NCBI RefSeq assembly: GCF_036320485.1
Contig: NZ_CP132911.1
Location: forward strand, 3,038,001 to 3,102,000
Direction of reading: 5' to 3'
Source of the DNA: Dyella sp. A6
GTDB taxonomy: Bacteria; Pseudomonadota; Gammaproteobacteria; Xanthomonadales; Rhodanobacteraceae
Length of the DNA stretch: 64,000 nt
Under the pieces are notes generated by a model. The model did not search any database, was not told where the DNA came from, and saw only the letters and a list, made by a program, of their open reading frames with translations. Made by a program: the position numbers and the translations under genes. Numbering within the stretch: position 1 is the stretch's first letter; every line of letters starts with the position of its first letter. Shown here in pieces: positions 11,009 to 20,302 of this stretch.

Positions 11009-11992
11009 ATGAACAACGACTTTAGTTTCAACATCAAGCGCATCGCCTTCGACGAGAACTACCGGCCCGCTGAAGGAACGCGTATCACCACCAACTTCGC
11101 CAATCTGGCCAGAGGAGAGCATCGAAAGGAGAACCTACTCAATACCCTGCGGATGATCGGCAACCGTTTCAACGACCTGGTGCACTGGGACAATCCGAAC
11201 GCGGATCGCTATCGCGTCGAGCTCGACATCGTCTCTGTCGAGATGCATATCGACGCAAGCGAAGCAGATGATGCGTTCCCGCTAATCGAGATCCTGCAGC
11301 CGAGCGTGATCGACACCCGCTCCGGTGCGCGCATCGCCGGCATCCCCGGGAACAATTTCTCGTCCTATGTGCGCGATTACGACTTCAACGTGGTGCTGCC
11401 CGAATACAACCAGGACAAGGCCACCTTCGGCGCTCCGGACGATTTCGGCGATCTGCATGGCAAGCTGTTCAGGCACTTCCTGAAGTCGGCGGCCTACGCC
11501 GCACAGTTTTCCAAGTCGCCGGTGATCTGCATCAGCGTCTCCAGCAGCAAGATCTATCACCGCACCGAGAACCAGCACCCCATTCTCGGCGTGGAGTACA
11601 GGCAGAGCGAGTTTTCCTCGACCGACCAGTACTTCGAGAAGATGGGGCTGCAGGCCCGCTATTTCATGCCGCCCAACAGCGTCGCGCCGCTGGCGTTCTA
11701 CTTCCAGGGCGACCTGCTGGGCGACTACACGAGCCTGGAGCTGATTGCCACCATCGCCACGATGGAGGCATTCCAGAAGATCTACCGACCGGAGATCTAC
11801 AACGCAAACTCCGCAGCGGGAGCGATCTATCAACCCAGCCTGACGCACCAAGACTATTCCACGACCCGCATAGTCTACGACCGCGAAGAACGCAGCCAGC
11901 TGGCCATCAAGCAAGGCAGGTTCACCGAGCACCATTTCATCAAGCCCTACCGGAGCGTTCTTGATCAGTGGGCCGCCGGCCGCCCTCGCTAA
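11009..11992 (+). CDS. mesX: MesX (DUF1852), auxiliary protein of methionine synthase MesD
   Basis: The 327-residue protein belongs to the DUF1852 family, recognised by its characteristic wording (NDFSFNIKRIAFDENYRPAEG-type start, VHWDNPNADRYRVEL, and a late EHHFIKPYRSVLDQW). DUF1852 proteins are known as MesX, which is required in vivo by the MesD type of folate-independent methionine synthase and linked to oxygen. It has no signal peptide, so it is cytoplasmic. mesD starts 27 bp downstream, and the flavin reductase upstream is a plausible electron source. The chemistry of the family is, to my knowledge, not fully settled. Confidence 0.88.
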   Translation: MNNDFSFNIKRIAFDENYRPAEGTRITTNFANLARGEHRKENLLNTLRMIGNRFNDLVHWDNPNADRYRVELDIVSVEMHIDASEADDAFPLIEILQPSVIDTRSGARIAGIPGNNFSSYVRDYDFNVVLPEYNQDKATFGAPDDFGDLHGKLFRHFLKSAAYAAQFSKSPVICISVSSSKIYHRTENQHPILGVEYRQSEFSSTDQYFEKMGLQARYFMPPNSVAPLAFYFQGDLLGDYTSLELIATIATMEAFQKIYRPEIYNANSAAGAIYQPSLTHQDYSTTRIVYDREERSQLAIKQGRFTEHHFIKPYRSVLDQWAAGRPR

Positions 11993-12019
11993 TCACCAGG
12001 ACACACGAAATCTCACCTC

Positions 12020-13048
12020 ATGAAAAAACTATTGCCTACCTCCACCGCCGGTAGCCTACCCAAGCCGTCTTGGCTTGCAGAACCCGAGAAGCTCTGGTCA
12101 CCCTGGAAACTGCAGGGCAAGGAGCTGACCGAAGGCAAGCGCGATGCGCTGCGCCTGTCGCTGCAGGAGCAACAGCACGCAGGCATCGATATCGTCAGCG
12201 AAGGCGAGCAGACGCGCCAGCACTTCGTCACCACGTTCATCGAGCACCTCAGTGGCGTGGATTTCGAGAAGCGCGAGACGGTCAGGATCCGTGATCGCTA
12301 CGATGCCAGTGTGCCGACCGTGGTCGGCGCGGTAAGCCGCTCGAAACCTGTTTTCGTCGAGGATGCGAAGTTTCTGCGCCAGCAGACCAGTCAGCCGATC
12401 AAATGGGCGCTACCGGGCCCGATGACGATGATCGACACGCTCTATGACGCCCATTACAGGAGCCGCGAGAAGCTCGCCTGGGAGTTCGCCACCATCCTCA
12501 ACCAGGAAGCCAGGGAGCTGGAAGCGGCCGGCGTCGACATCATCCAGTTCGATGAGCCGGCGTTCAACGTGTTCTTCGACGAGGTGAACGATTGGGGCGT
12601 TGCCACGCTCGAGCGCGCAATCGAAGGGCTCAAGTGCGAAACTGCGGTGCACATTTGCTATGGCTACGGCATCAAGGCCAACACCGACTGGAAGCAAGCA
12701 CTGGGATCGGAATGGCGGCAGTACGAGGAGTCGTTCCCGAAACTGCAGAAGTCCAGCATCGACCTGATCTCACTGGAATGCCACAACTCGCATGTGCCTA
12801 TGGATCTGATCGAACTCGTGCGCGGCAAGAAGGTGATGGTCGGCGCGATCGACGTATCTACCAACAAGGTAGAGACGCCGGAAGAAGTGGCCGATACGTT
12901 ACGTAAAGCCATGCGATTCGTCGAAATCGATAAGCTGTTTCCAAGCACCAACTGCGGTATGGCGCCACTATCGCGCGATGTTGCGAGAAGTAAGCTCGCC
13001 GCCCTCTGCGCAGGTGCAAAAATGATTCGCGACGAGAAATCCACCTAG
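12020..13048 (+). CDS. mesD: Folate-independent methionine synthase MesD (core-MetE)
   Basis: The 342-residue protein corresponds to the C-terminal catalytic barrel of MetE without the N-terminal domain needed for folate binding. The zinc and homocysteine site is intact: His211 and Cys213 (VHICYGYG), Glu253 (SLECHNS) and Cys312 (TNCGMAPL). The segment QFDEPAFNV near residue 176 is typical. Located just after mesX, it belongs to the MesD group. The stop codon TAG is the last three bases of the CTAG next to an IS5-family element, so the insertion lies exactly at the gene end. The native last residues and the original terminator may have been altered. Confidence 0.92.
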   Translation: MKKLLPTSTAGSLPKPSWLAEPEKLWSPWKLQGKELTEGKRDALRLSLQEQQHAGIDIVSEGEQTRQHFVTTFIEHLSGVDFEKRETVRIRDRYDASVPTVVGAVSRSKPVFVEDAKFLRQQTSQPIKWALPGPMTMIDTLYDAHYRSREKLAWEFATILNQEARELEAAGVDIIQFDEPAFNVFFDEVNDWGVATLERAIEGLKCETAVHICYGYGIKANTDWKQALGSEWRQYEESFPKLQKSSIDLISLECHNSHVPMDLIELVRGKKVMVGAIDVSTNKVETPEEVADTLRKAMRFVEIDKLFPSTNCGMAPLSRDVARSKLAALCAGAKMIRDEKST

Positions 13049-14311
13049 CGGGCTATTGAGAAACCTCCACGCATCGCCGTGGTCATAGACGCTCTCAATC
13101 ACTGACCGCCTAATCCGATGCGCAGCCCCGACTTCCAGCAGCTTGGCATGTTTTCGTATGTATCGGTCGATGATCGGGTGCCGCCCGATCATCCGATCCG
13201 CAAACTGCGGGTGCTGGTGGACGCGATCCTGGGCGAGCTCGATACGTTGCTGGCGGCACGCTATGCCGCGAGTGGCCGCCCGTCGATACCGCCCGAGCGC
13301 ATCCTGCGTGCCTCGCTGCTGCAGGTGGTCTACAGCGTGCGCAGCGAGCGGCTGCTGATGGAGCAGCTCAACTACAACCTGCTGTTCCGCTGGTTCGTGG
13401 GACTGAACATCGACGATTCGGTGTGGGACCACTCGACGTTCTCTTTCAACCGCCAACGGCTGTTCGACGAGGCGATCGCCCAGCACTTCTTCGAGCACAC
13501 CGTGCTGCTGGCGCGGCTGCGTGATCTGGTCAGCGACGAGCACTTCTCGGTGGACGGCACGTTGCTGGAGGCGTGGGCTTCGCACAAGAGCTTCCGGCCC
13601 AAGGACGGCGACGGTGATGGCGACAACTTCGTGGCCAGTCGCGCAGCAACGAGACGCACGCGTCCACCACCGATCCGGATGCCCGGCTGATCCGCAAGGG
13701 CTAAGGCAAGGAGGCCAAGCTGAGCTACCTGGCCAACAGCCTGATGGAGAACCGCCACGGCCTGGTCATCGGCGTGGATGTCCGCCATGCCAGCGGCACC
13801 GGCGAACGCGACGGTGCCTTGGATCTGCTCACCGCGGCTGGCGTGTTGCGAGGGGCTACGCTCGGGGCCGACAAGGGCTATGACACGCAGGACTTCGTCG
13901 CAGCACTGATGACACGGGGAGTCGTGCCGCATATCGCACGCAACACGGGTAACGGTCGACGCAGCGCCGTGCCGAGCGCAGTGGCACGCACGGGTGACTA
14001 CGCGATCAGCCAGAAGGTGCGTAAACGGATTGAACAGGGCTTTGGCTGGATCAAGACCATCGGCGGGCTGCGCAAGCTGCCGATGGTCGGCCTCGCCGCG
14101 GTGCGTGGCTGGGTGACCTGGACGTTTGCCGCCTACAACCTGATCCGCCTTGGTGGCATCGGGCAGTGGTGGGAACCGTCGCCGACGTGAGCGACGACGG
14201 GAGACGTGCGTCCGCAGGATGGAAAATCGTGTCCTGTGGCTGCCGCAAAGCCGATGATCCATAGACCATGGCTATGAAGCCTGACGCAAGATGGTGCTTC
14301 TCAACGGCCTG
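13049..14311 (+). mobile_element. IS5-family insertion sequence, decayed
   Basis: The ends are imperfect inverted repeats of the form CRGGCYRTTGAGAA: left 13049-13062, right 14298-14311 read on the minus strand. The element is flanked by CTAG on the left (13045-13048) and CTAA on the right (14312-14315), the YTAR-type target expected for IS5 relatives. It carries one transposase gene, now broken. Two other pieces of the same element lie at 37392-37438 and 63057-63374. The left end abuts the mesD stop codon. Confidence 0.85.
13118..14190 (+). pseudogene. IS5-family transposase, frameshifted and interrupted
   Basis: The first 170 or so codons (from ATG 13118) encode an intact N-terminal half with VPPDHPIRKLR and the first catalytic block SVDGTLLEAWASHKSF (DDE Asp). 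A frameshift near 13630-13640 moves the remaining homology to another frame. In that frame a TAA at 13702-13704 interrupts the lysine-rich segment before KLSYLANSLMENRHG. The rest runs to 14190 with the second Asp (GADKGYDTQDF) and the Glu region (KRIEQGFGWIKTIGG). Two lesions mean no functional transposase is made unless by unusual recoding. Confidence 0.88.
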
Positions 14312-14515
14312 CTAAGCCATTGATTCGCCGATGGCCACACATACCTTGCTCTTCGGCTCCAAGCAAAGTGTGTGAATGACCTGCCTGAGCTGCACTGACT
14401 TTGGTTTTCAAAACTGCGCACACGTTGCTGACATGCCCACCTTATCGTCATCCATGTCGATGTACGGGTGCTGTGCGCTTGAGCTGGACCGGCTTAGCCA
14501 CGTTCATGAATTTCT

Positions 14516-14559
14516 TTTCAGGCGGCTTACAGGATTCCTTTAGGTTGGGCCGATACCCT
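14516..14559 (+). promoter_or_regulatory. Triple 11-bp direct repeat with promoter, upstream of the 14627 gene
   Basis: Three heptamers occur with an exact 11-bp period: TTTCAGG (14516-14522), TTACAGG (14527-14533) and CTTTAGG (14538-14544). After exactly 9 bp comes TACCCT (14554-14559), a TAnnnT hexamer suited to be the -10 element. OmpR/PmrA-type response regulators bind direct repeats with this period and activate promoters lacking a good -35. The same layout occurs at 18994-19037 and, on the minus strand, at 37099-37142. The remaining bases of the 315-bp gap 14312-14626 show nothing else I recognise. Confidence 0.7.
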
Positions 14560-14626
14560 CCATCACGATACAACTTTTTCCTCTCCGTAATGGGGCGGGT
14601 CACTACAAACCTTTGAGGGGCACGAA

Positions 14627-15505
14627 ATGGTACGCACGGGCATGAAGGTTACGGCCGCGCTGATAGCACTCACGATGGCCGGGGCGGTATTCGCTGAAAT
14701 GGGGCCGATTGTGATTGGGCCTGGTAGCTACGGCCAGGAGCTGGTTACTCGCGTGATTCATAAAAATCGCAATGTCGATTCACTCACGCTCTACGTCGCT
14801 GTTCCTCACACGTCCAACCCGCAGGCCATCGCCTCCACGACAGGCAAGACGGGTACACCAGCCACGGCAACCGCCAAGAAGGTACTGGTGAACGGCAAGG
14901 CCCATTTCGACTACGTCGCAGGACAGCTCACGGCGACGATGCCGATGCTAGATGTCTCTGGCAAAAATGCCGGGGTCATGACGATCTCGCTCAAAGGCAG
15001 CAGCAGGCAAGAACTCGAACATGAGGCGCTCGCCATCCGTACCTACCTTCAGCGCAATACCTCCTATGCGGCAAACCTGGTTCAGAAAGCACTCTGGGAC
15101 AAAAACCTTCCCCTGAATTCCTATGCGCAAGATCTCGTCGATGAGACGCTGGCGCGACATCGCGATGTGCTGATCATGGCCATTCACGCCGCGACGCCGA
15201 AAAACGCCACGCCCGAGATCCTGGCTTCGAACATCGGTCGCATTGGCAAACCGGACGACAGCGATGACGCCCGAGTGGTGAACCTCGGCAAGACCAACCT
15301 GGAAAACAACACCGGTCTGCAACGCTACGAGGTAGAGCTCCCTTTGAACGACTCCACCGGCAAGCGTATCGGTGCACTCGGCGTGGTCTTTCCCCTGACG
15401 AAAAACATCGACGAGAAGGCCCGCCATGAGGAGGCTATCCGCATCCGCGATGAGCTCGCCCGCAAAATCCCCTCGGCGGCGAAGCTGGTCGAAACCACAT
15501 ATTGA
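14627..15505 (+). CDS. Secreted protein with an internal duplication, function unknown
   Basis: The 292-residue product begins with a Sec signal peptide (about residues 1-23, ending VFA). The rest is two homologous halves: about residues 36-140 and 165-285. Aligned landmarks are QELV/QDLV, NPQAIAS/TPEILAS, GKTGTPATA/GRIGKPDDS, and the matching closing helices HEALAIRTYLQRN/HEEAIRIRDELARK. The length and pattern of each half resemble extracytoplasmic sensor (Cache-like) domains, but this is only an impression. The start has a good GAGGGG site 7 bp before ATG 14627. It is probably co-transcribed with the beta-propeller gene 85 bp downstream. Confidence 0.75.
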   Translation: MVRTGMKVTAALIALTMAGAVFAEMGPIVIGPGSYGQELVTRVIHKNRNVDSLTLYVAVPHTSNPQAIASTTGKTGTPATATAKKVLVNGKAHFDYVAGQLTATMPMLDVSGKNAGVMTISLKGSSRQELEHEALAIRTYLQRNTSYAANLVQKALWDKNLPLNSYAQDLVDETLARHRDVLIMAIHAATPKNATPEILASNIGRIGKPDDSDDARVVNLGKTNLENNTGLQRYEVELPLNDSTGKRIGALGVVFPLTKNIDEKARHEEAIRIRDELARKIPSAAKLVETTY

Positions 15506-15589
15506 CCCTGATAACAGTACTCCACAGCTATAGGCCCGGGCGCGAAATGGGCCTTACCTGAATCCCAATCGACCGATGGACCAATAACG

Positions 15590-16615
15590 ATGAAACTACG
15601 TCAATTTGCCTGGCTCACGAGCTTTGCATTCTCAAGCTTGCTTTCGATGACCACCTTTGCCGCCTCATCGAACGAACCTTTGACTCTACTCGGGCGTACC
15701 AACTTCCCAGGCTACAACGGTGATGTTGATCACCTGTTCGCCGACCTCAAGGAGAACAAGCTCTTCGTGGCTGCGGAGGATCACGGCACCGTGGAGGTAT
15801 TCAATCTCAAGACTGGCAAGCACCTGACGACATTGACGACCTTCAAGACACCACATGCTTTCTTCCTGGTTCCTGGCACGCATCGCCTGATCGTGACTGA
15901 CGATTCAGGGCCACGGATCATCGACGACCGAAACTACAAAGTGCTCGGATACATCAAAGTGGCCCCTGGCGCCGATACCGAATACTACGACCCATCCACG
16001 AAGCATCTATTCATAGTCACCGGCGGCGCAGATGTACATGCGAAGCACTGCTGGCTCAATGAGATCGATCCCTGGACAGGACGTGTGTTACGCACGCATG
16101 AGTTCGATTCCGACCACGTCGAGGCACTGCGCGCCGAGGAGCACGGCAACCGGATGTTCATCAATGTAGCCGACAAAAATGAGGTTGACGTGCTCGACAA
16201 AAAGACACTCGACGTCATTGCCCACTGGCCGATCATTGGCGCTCGCACCAACCTCGCGATGTCGCTCGACGATGCCCATCACCGATTGTTTGTGGTAACG
16301 CGCAATCCAACGAAGATGCTGGTGTTCAACACTCAAAACGGCAAATCAGTCGCCACTCTGGATGTGCCCGCGATCAATGATGGGGTTTCCTTCGATGCCG
16401 CCCGTGATCGTATCTATGTCCCTGGAGCGGTGGGCGAACTAGGTGTCTACCAGGAAATTGATCCGGACCACTATCGCGAACTCGCGCGCGTCCCCACCGC
16501 ACCTGGGGCCAAGAGCGAGACTTATGTCCCGCAACTCAACGAACTATTCCTGGGGATCTCGCCCCAGTACAACAAGCCACCGGTAGCCGGTGTTCTGCGC
16601 TTCAAGGCACATTGA
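15590..16615 (+). CDS. YncE-like periplasmic beta-propeller protein (first of three)
   Basis: The 341-residue protein has a Sec signal peptide (residues 1-25, cleavage after TFAA) and then a series of about 40-residue blade repeats, visible as recurring VEVFNLKTGK, KMLVFNTQNGK and hydrophobic strands spaced as in YncE/NHL propellers. No catalytic motif is evident. Such proteins are found in the periplasm and several are associated with TonB-dependent uptake or metal supply. It follows the 14627 gene in the same direction and is probably served by the same repeat-containing promoter. Two paralogue-like propellers are at 19085 and 32505. Confidence 0.8.
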   Translation: MKLRQFAWLTSFAFSSLLSMTTFAASSNEPLTLLGRTNFPGYNGDVDHLFADLKENKLFVAAEDHGTVEVFNLKTGKHLTTLTTFKTPHAFFLVPGTHRLIVTDDSGPRIIDDRNYKVLGYIKVAPGADTEYYDPSTKHLFIVTGGADVHAKHCWLNEIDPWTGRVLRTHEFDSDHVEALRAEEHGNRMFINVADKNEVDVLDKKTLDVIAHWPIIGARTNLAMSLDDAHHRLFVVTRNPTKMLVFNTQNGKSVATLDVPAINDGVSFDAARDRIYVPGAVGELGVYQEIDPDHYRELARVPTAPGAKSETYVPQLNELFLGISPQYNKPPVAGVLRFKAH

Positions 16616-16656
16616 GCTGGAACCGGGAAGTTCTCTGGACACCTGCTTCGGTGACT

Positions 16657-16701
16657 ACAGGCTCGGATGTGAGCTTGGCTCCTCTTCACATCCGGGCCTG
16701 T
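16657..16701. terminator. Long hairpin between convergent genes
   Basis: Arms at 16657-16672 and 16686-16701 pair over 16 bp with one G.U pair, leaving a 13-nt loop. It lies between the stop of the beta-propeller gene (16615) and the stop of the histidine kinase gene (16806), which converge. Neither side has a clear T-run, so it may work as a bidirectional terminator or RNA-stabilising stem rather than a classic intrinsic terminator. Confidence 0.6.
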
Positions 16702-16805
16702 GATGAGTCCGGTCTACCTTTGCGACCCGCCGCGTACCCGCCCATACAAGTCCAAAGACATGGCTGGCTATTGCCCACATAGAACAACAAGATATCGCTG
16801 TCACA

Positions 16806-18185
16806 TCACCCTGGTTGTTTCGAACTCTCCTCACTGGTGGGTAACTCCAGCACGACGCGCAGCCCCTGACTTTCCACACGGGGCTCGGCGTAAATGCGGC
16901 CATTGTGCAACTGGATGACGCTTCGGCAAATAGCGAGACCCAAGCCGCTGCCGCGATCTGCTTCGCCACCTTGATGAAAGCGGACGAAGCGTTCAAAAGC
17001 GCGTTCACACTGCTCACGCGTCAGGCCCGGCCCCTCGTCCTCAATGCTCAAGCGCCAGTAGCGCGGCACAAATTCGGAACGCAACGTGATCAGCCCACCT
17101 GGCGGGGAAGCCCGCAAGGCATTGGTGAAGATGTTGAGGATGACCTGCCGCAGCCACCGTCTCTCGAACGCAACCCGGCCATGGCCCAGGCAGGTACAGC
17201 GTATGCGTCGTCCTTGATGCTCGGCCAGAGCACAGACATCCTGCTCGAAACTCTGCAAAAAACGATGCGGATCCTGCACAACGAGATCCATATGGATACC
17301 CTGCGCCTCGGCTCGCGAGAGGAAAAGCAGCTCGTCCACCATCTGATTGATGCGGGCCAGCTCCTCCAGTTGCACCTGGACAGCCTCCTCCTGCGCCGTG
17401 TTCAGGGTGCCGTCCGCCAACAATTTTTCGGCATGCAGCCGTACCAGCGAAAGTGGCGTCTTGAGCTCGTGGGACACCTCGGCACTGAATTCACGCACAT
17501 GGTTGAACGAAGATTCAAGGCGGTCGAACATTTGATTCAGCAGCCGCGCGAGATCCGATATCTCGTCGTCGATGCCACTGACGCTGATGCGCTCTGTGAG
17601 GTTGTCTGAACGAATGCGATTGGCCATCTCGCCGATCAGCCGCACCGGTCGTAGCATCAGGCGGGAGAGTCCCAACCCGATCATCATGCTGGCAAGGATC
17701 ATCCCAAGAAGTAGCGCTAGACTGACCTCGGTATAGGCCACCAAGGCCCGCCGCATCTGTCCCACCGGTGTACCGACGCTGACGTCGAACGGTGGCATCA
17801 GGAATTCCGCAATACGCAGCTCGCCTACACCGGGCATGCTGCCGTTGTAGACCCGTTTGCCCTTCACGTCGGGCAGTGCCTTGCCAGCAAGGTTCCTGGA
17901 ACGGAACAGGTTGCCTTGTTTAGGTACATCAATACTGATGTAGAACAACACCGAGGCATATTCCGTGGTCTGCCGAATACGCTCGTTGATCGTTGCCGAG
18001 CTCAGTGCTGCGTAGTCCGGCCCAAGGCGTGCCTTGATCTGGCGGAACTCGGTGGTGTTGAGCAGATCCAGATCACGGATCATGTAGCTCTGCAGCAGAT
18101 GGTAGCCGGCAATGAACAGACCGGCCAGGGTAAGCGTGACACTCAGTACGAACCAGAAGGTGATGCGCGCACCGATCGATTTCAT
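16806..18185 (-). CDS. Sensor histidine kinase of the island two-component system
   Basis: The 459-residue protein has a first membrane helix at about 9-30, a periplasmic sensor region of roughly 115 residues, a second helix at about 148-172 and a HAMP linker to about 225. The phospho-acceptor motif is SAEVSHELKTPLS with His239, followed by an HATPase domain (N box NIFTNALRAS, DEGPGL and GSGLGLAICRS). It overlaps the response regulator by 4 bp and follows it. The sensor region has no motif I can tie to a ligand. The neighbouring binding proteins and TonB receptors suggest that it senses a scavenged nutrient or metal (inference). Confidence 0.93.
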   Translation of the reverse strand: MKSIGARITFWFVLSVTLTLAGLFIAGYHLLQSYMIRDLDLLNTTEFRQIKARLGPDYAALSSATINERIRQTTEYASVLFYISIDVPKQGNLFRSRNLAGKALPDVKGKRVYNGSMPGVGELRIAEFLMPPFDVSVGTPVGQMRRALVAYTEVSLALLLGMILASMMIGLGLSRLMLRPVRLIGEMANRIRSDNLTERISVSGIDDEISDLARLLNQMFDRLESSFNHVREFSAEVSHELKTPLSLVRLHAEKLLADGTLNTAQEEAVQVQLEELARINQMVDELLFLSRAEAQGIHMDLVVQDPHRFLQSFEQDVCALAEHQGRRIRCTCLGHGRVAFERRWLRQVILNIFTNALRASPPGGLITLRSEFVPRYWRLSIEDEGPGLTREQCERAFERFVRFHQGGEADRGSGLGLAICRSVIQLHNGRIYAEPRVESQGLRVVLELPTSEESSKQPG

Positions 18186-18841
18186 ACAAGCTGGTAGCCG
18201 ACACCTCGCAGTGTCTTGAACAGTGGCACGGGTTGACCGGCTTCCAGCTTGTTACGTAGCCGACTCATATAGACGTCCAGAAGATTGGTGTCAGTCAGGC
18301 CTGGCCATATACGCTCGGAGATGTAGGAGCGTGTAAGCGTTCGTCCCGCGTTCTGCATGAAGATCTCCAGCAGCGCAAATTCCCTGCTGGTAAGGTCTAC
18401 TGGCTGCTCCTTCAACATGACTGTGTGGCCAAGCAGATCGAGCTTCACGCAACGATGAGTAAGCACTGTCTGCTTGATCGAAGACTGGCGCCGCAACAAG
18501 GAGCGCACGTGAGCCAAAAGCTCGTCGAAACTGAAAGGTTTGGGCAAATAGTCGTCGGCCCCGATGTCCAGGCCTTTGATGCGATCTTGCACCGTATCGC
18601 GCGCGCTGAGGATCAGTACCGCTTCGTTGAAGCCTGCGCGTCGCCATTCCGCGAGTAGATTCAGGCCATCACCATCAGGCAGGTTCAGGTCGAGGATGAT
18701 CACGTCATAGTTGGTGTCAGCCAGCGCATCGCTCGCATCTCTACAGGTGCCGACCCAGGACACGGTGTAGGCACATTCGCTAAGCCCCTGCTTCAGAAAC
18801 TGACCAAGCCGTTGCTGGTCTTCGACGACGAGAATCTTCAT
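18182..18841 (-). CDS. OmpR-family response regulator
   Basis: The 219-residue protein has a receiver domain (acidic Glu7/Asp8, phospho-acceptor Asp51 in IILDLNLPDGDG, Lys in PKPFS near 102) and a C-terminal winged helix ending LFKTLRGVGYQLV. I chose the ATG at 18841 because the receiver starts there as MKILVVEDQ; a longer frame exists but adds unrelated residues. It is divergent from the 19085 operon. The 11-bp direct repeats between the two genes, and copies at two other promoters nearby, are its probable binding sites. Its closest type by wording is the PmrA/QseB/ColR group. Confidence 0.93.
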   Translation of the reverse strand: MKILVVEDQQRLGQFLKQGLSECAYTVSWVGTCRDASDALADTNYDVIILDLNLPDGDGLNLLAEWRRAGFNEAVLILSARDTVQDRIKGLDIGADDYLPKPFSFDELLAHVRSLLRRQSSIKQTVLTHRCVKLDLLGHTVMLKEQPVDLTSREFALLEIFMQNAGRTLTRSYISERIWPGLTDTNLLDVYMSRLRNKLEAGQPVPLFKTLRGVGYQLV

Positions 18842-18993
18842 AGCGCACCTGACTGTCGAGGTTGCGCAGCGAGTGTATGCCAGCAATGGACATAACCAGT
18901 GACGCGACGCACAACATGTATTTGCCGAGTCATTGCCTCGCGGCATGCCTGGAAAACCACGTCCTGTCGACACAGCGATGATCTGAAAAATTT

Positions 18994-19038
18994 TTAAGGA
19001 TTCTTACAGGTATCTGTTAGGTGCATACCCTAGGGTAC
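18994..19038 (+). promoter_or_regulatory. Triple 11-bp direct repeat with promoter, upstream of the 19085 gene
   Basis: Heptamers TTTAAGG (18994-19000), TTACAGG (19005-19011) and TGTTAGG (19016-19022) repeat with an exact 11-bp period. After 9 bp comes TAGGGT (19032-19037), a -10-like TAnnnT that is the right half of a perfect palindrome TACCCTAGGGTA (19027-19038). The middle repeat is identical to that at 14527-14533. The site lies between the response regulator (divergent) and the beta-propeller/TonB operon, so it may control both. Confidence 0.72.
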
Positions 19039-19084
19039 GCGCCAAGCATTTACCGATTTCGTCGATAGGGGACAGGATAAGTCG

Positions 19085-20179
19085 ATGGTTGCCATGCCCT
19101 CACCTTTCCGATTCGCACGTCCACGATGGTGTGGCATCCAGACCCTGGCGACCTTGCTTCTTTGCCTGGCTGCACTGTCCACACCGAGTCGCGCAGCAAG
19201 CTTCTACCAGCTTCGCTCTGCCGTAACCCTAGCGGGCAAGGCACCGGCATGGGACTACCTGAGCTACGATCCCACGCGCTCCTATCTGTTCATCGGCCGC
19301 CGCCACGATGGTGTCACCGTGTTTGACGTGACCACACATAAGGTGGTCACTGACATCACCAATTCCTCGGGCGCCAACAAAGCGATCCTGGTGCCCGAAC
19401 TGGGCCTCGGTTTCACCGTCAACGGCGACGGCTCGACGACCGAGTTCAAGCTGGCCTCGTTAAAGACAATACGCCGTATCCGCTTTGGCATCAGCGCCGA
19501 TGCCGGCAGCTATGAACCAGTGACCGGGCAGCTAATCTTCACGATGGGCGACAACAGGAAGGTCGCCTTCATGGATGCTCGCAGCGGCAAGCTGGTGGCC
19601 ACGTTGCCGATGCGAAGCCACCAGATTGAGGCTTCGGCACCGGACGGTCACGGCAACCTGTTTGTCGCCGAGCGTGACCGCGATGCGGTAGTTCGCATTA
19701 ATGCCCGCACGCACCGTGTCACTGCTATCTGGCCGACCGCGCCCTGTCACCAGCCCACCGGGTTGGATTACGACGCGAACAGCCGGCGCATTTTTGTCGG
19801 CTGCCGTAGCGACCGCCCCCTACTGGTTGTACTCGATGCGGGCAACGGCAAGCTGGTGGCCAGGCAACCGATTGGCCGTGGCAACGATGGCGTGGCCTTC
19901 GATCCACTTACACACCGTATCTTCGCCTCCAACGGGCTCGATGCCGACCTGATGGTCATCGACCAGCTAGGCCCCGACAGCTACCGTCTGGAGCAGGCCG
20001 TCACCACCCGTCCCATGGCCCGCACATTGGCTCTCGACCCGAAACGTAATCGCGTCTACCTGGTAGCCGCCGAAGGCGGCGTCGATCCCACCAGGAAGGT
20101 CGACACAGCCGTAGCACCCTTCTATCCGAACTTCTATTTCGACAACAGTTTCACCGTACTTACGTACCAGGAGAACTGA
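19085..20179 (+). CDS. YncE-like periplasmic beta-propeller protein (second of three)
   Basis: The 364-residue product has an N-terminal signal peptide with an Arg-containing start and hydrophobic core, probably cleaved after SRA near residue 38. It then has propeller blades with recurring pattern such as VTVFDVTTHKVV, VAFMDARSGKLV and LVVLDAGNGKLV. It is the first gene of a plus-strand operon with a TonB receptor (123 bp downstream) and an MFS carrier, and has the triple repeat promoter 62 bp upstream. A role as a periplasmic partner of the receptor is likely from context; no enzymatic motif was seen. Confidence 0.8.
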   Translation: MVAMPSPFRFARPRWCGIQTLATLLLCLAALSTPSRAASFYQLRSAVTLAGKAPAWDYLSYDPTRSYLFIGRRHDGVTVFDVTTHKVVTDITNSSGANKAILVPELGLGFTVNGDGSTTEFKLASLKTIRRIRFGISADAGSYEPVTGQLIFTMGDNRKVAFMDARSGKLVATLPMRSHQIEASAPDGHGNLFVAERDRDAVVRINARTHRVTAIWPTAPCHQPTGLDYDANSRRIFVGCRSDRPLLVVLDAGNGKLVARQPIGRGNDGVAFDPLTHRIFASNGLDADLMVIDQLGPDSYRLEQAVTTRPMARTLALDPKRNRVYLVAAEGGVDPTRKVDTAVAPFYPNFYFDNSFTVLTYQEN

Positions 20180-20302
20180 AGCAAACAACGAGTGGCAAAC
20201 ACCACACGCGGCCTGGGGAATGGATGTCGATGGATGAGGGACGGGGCTCGCTGGGTGAATTGCTAGGGGATTTGACGCGACACTCTGGGGGGGAGACATC
20301 AC

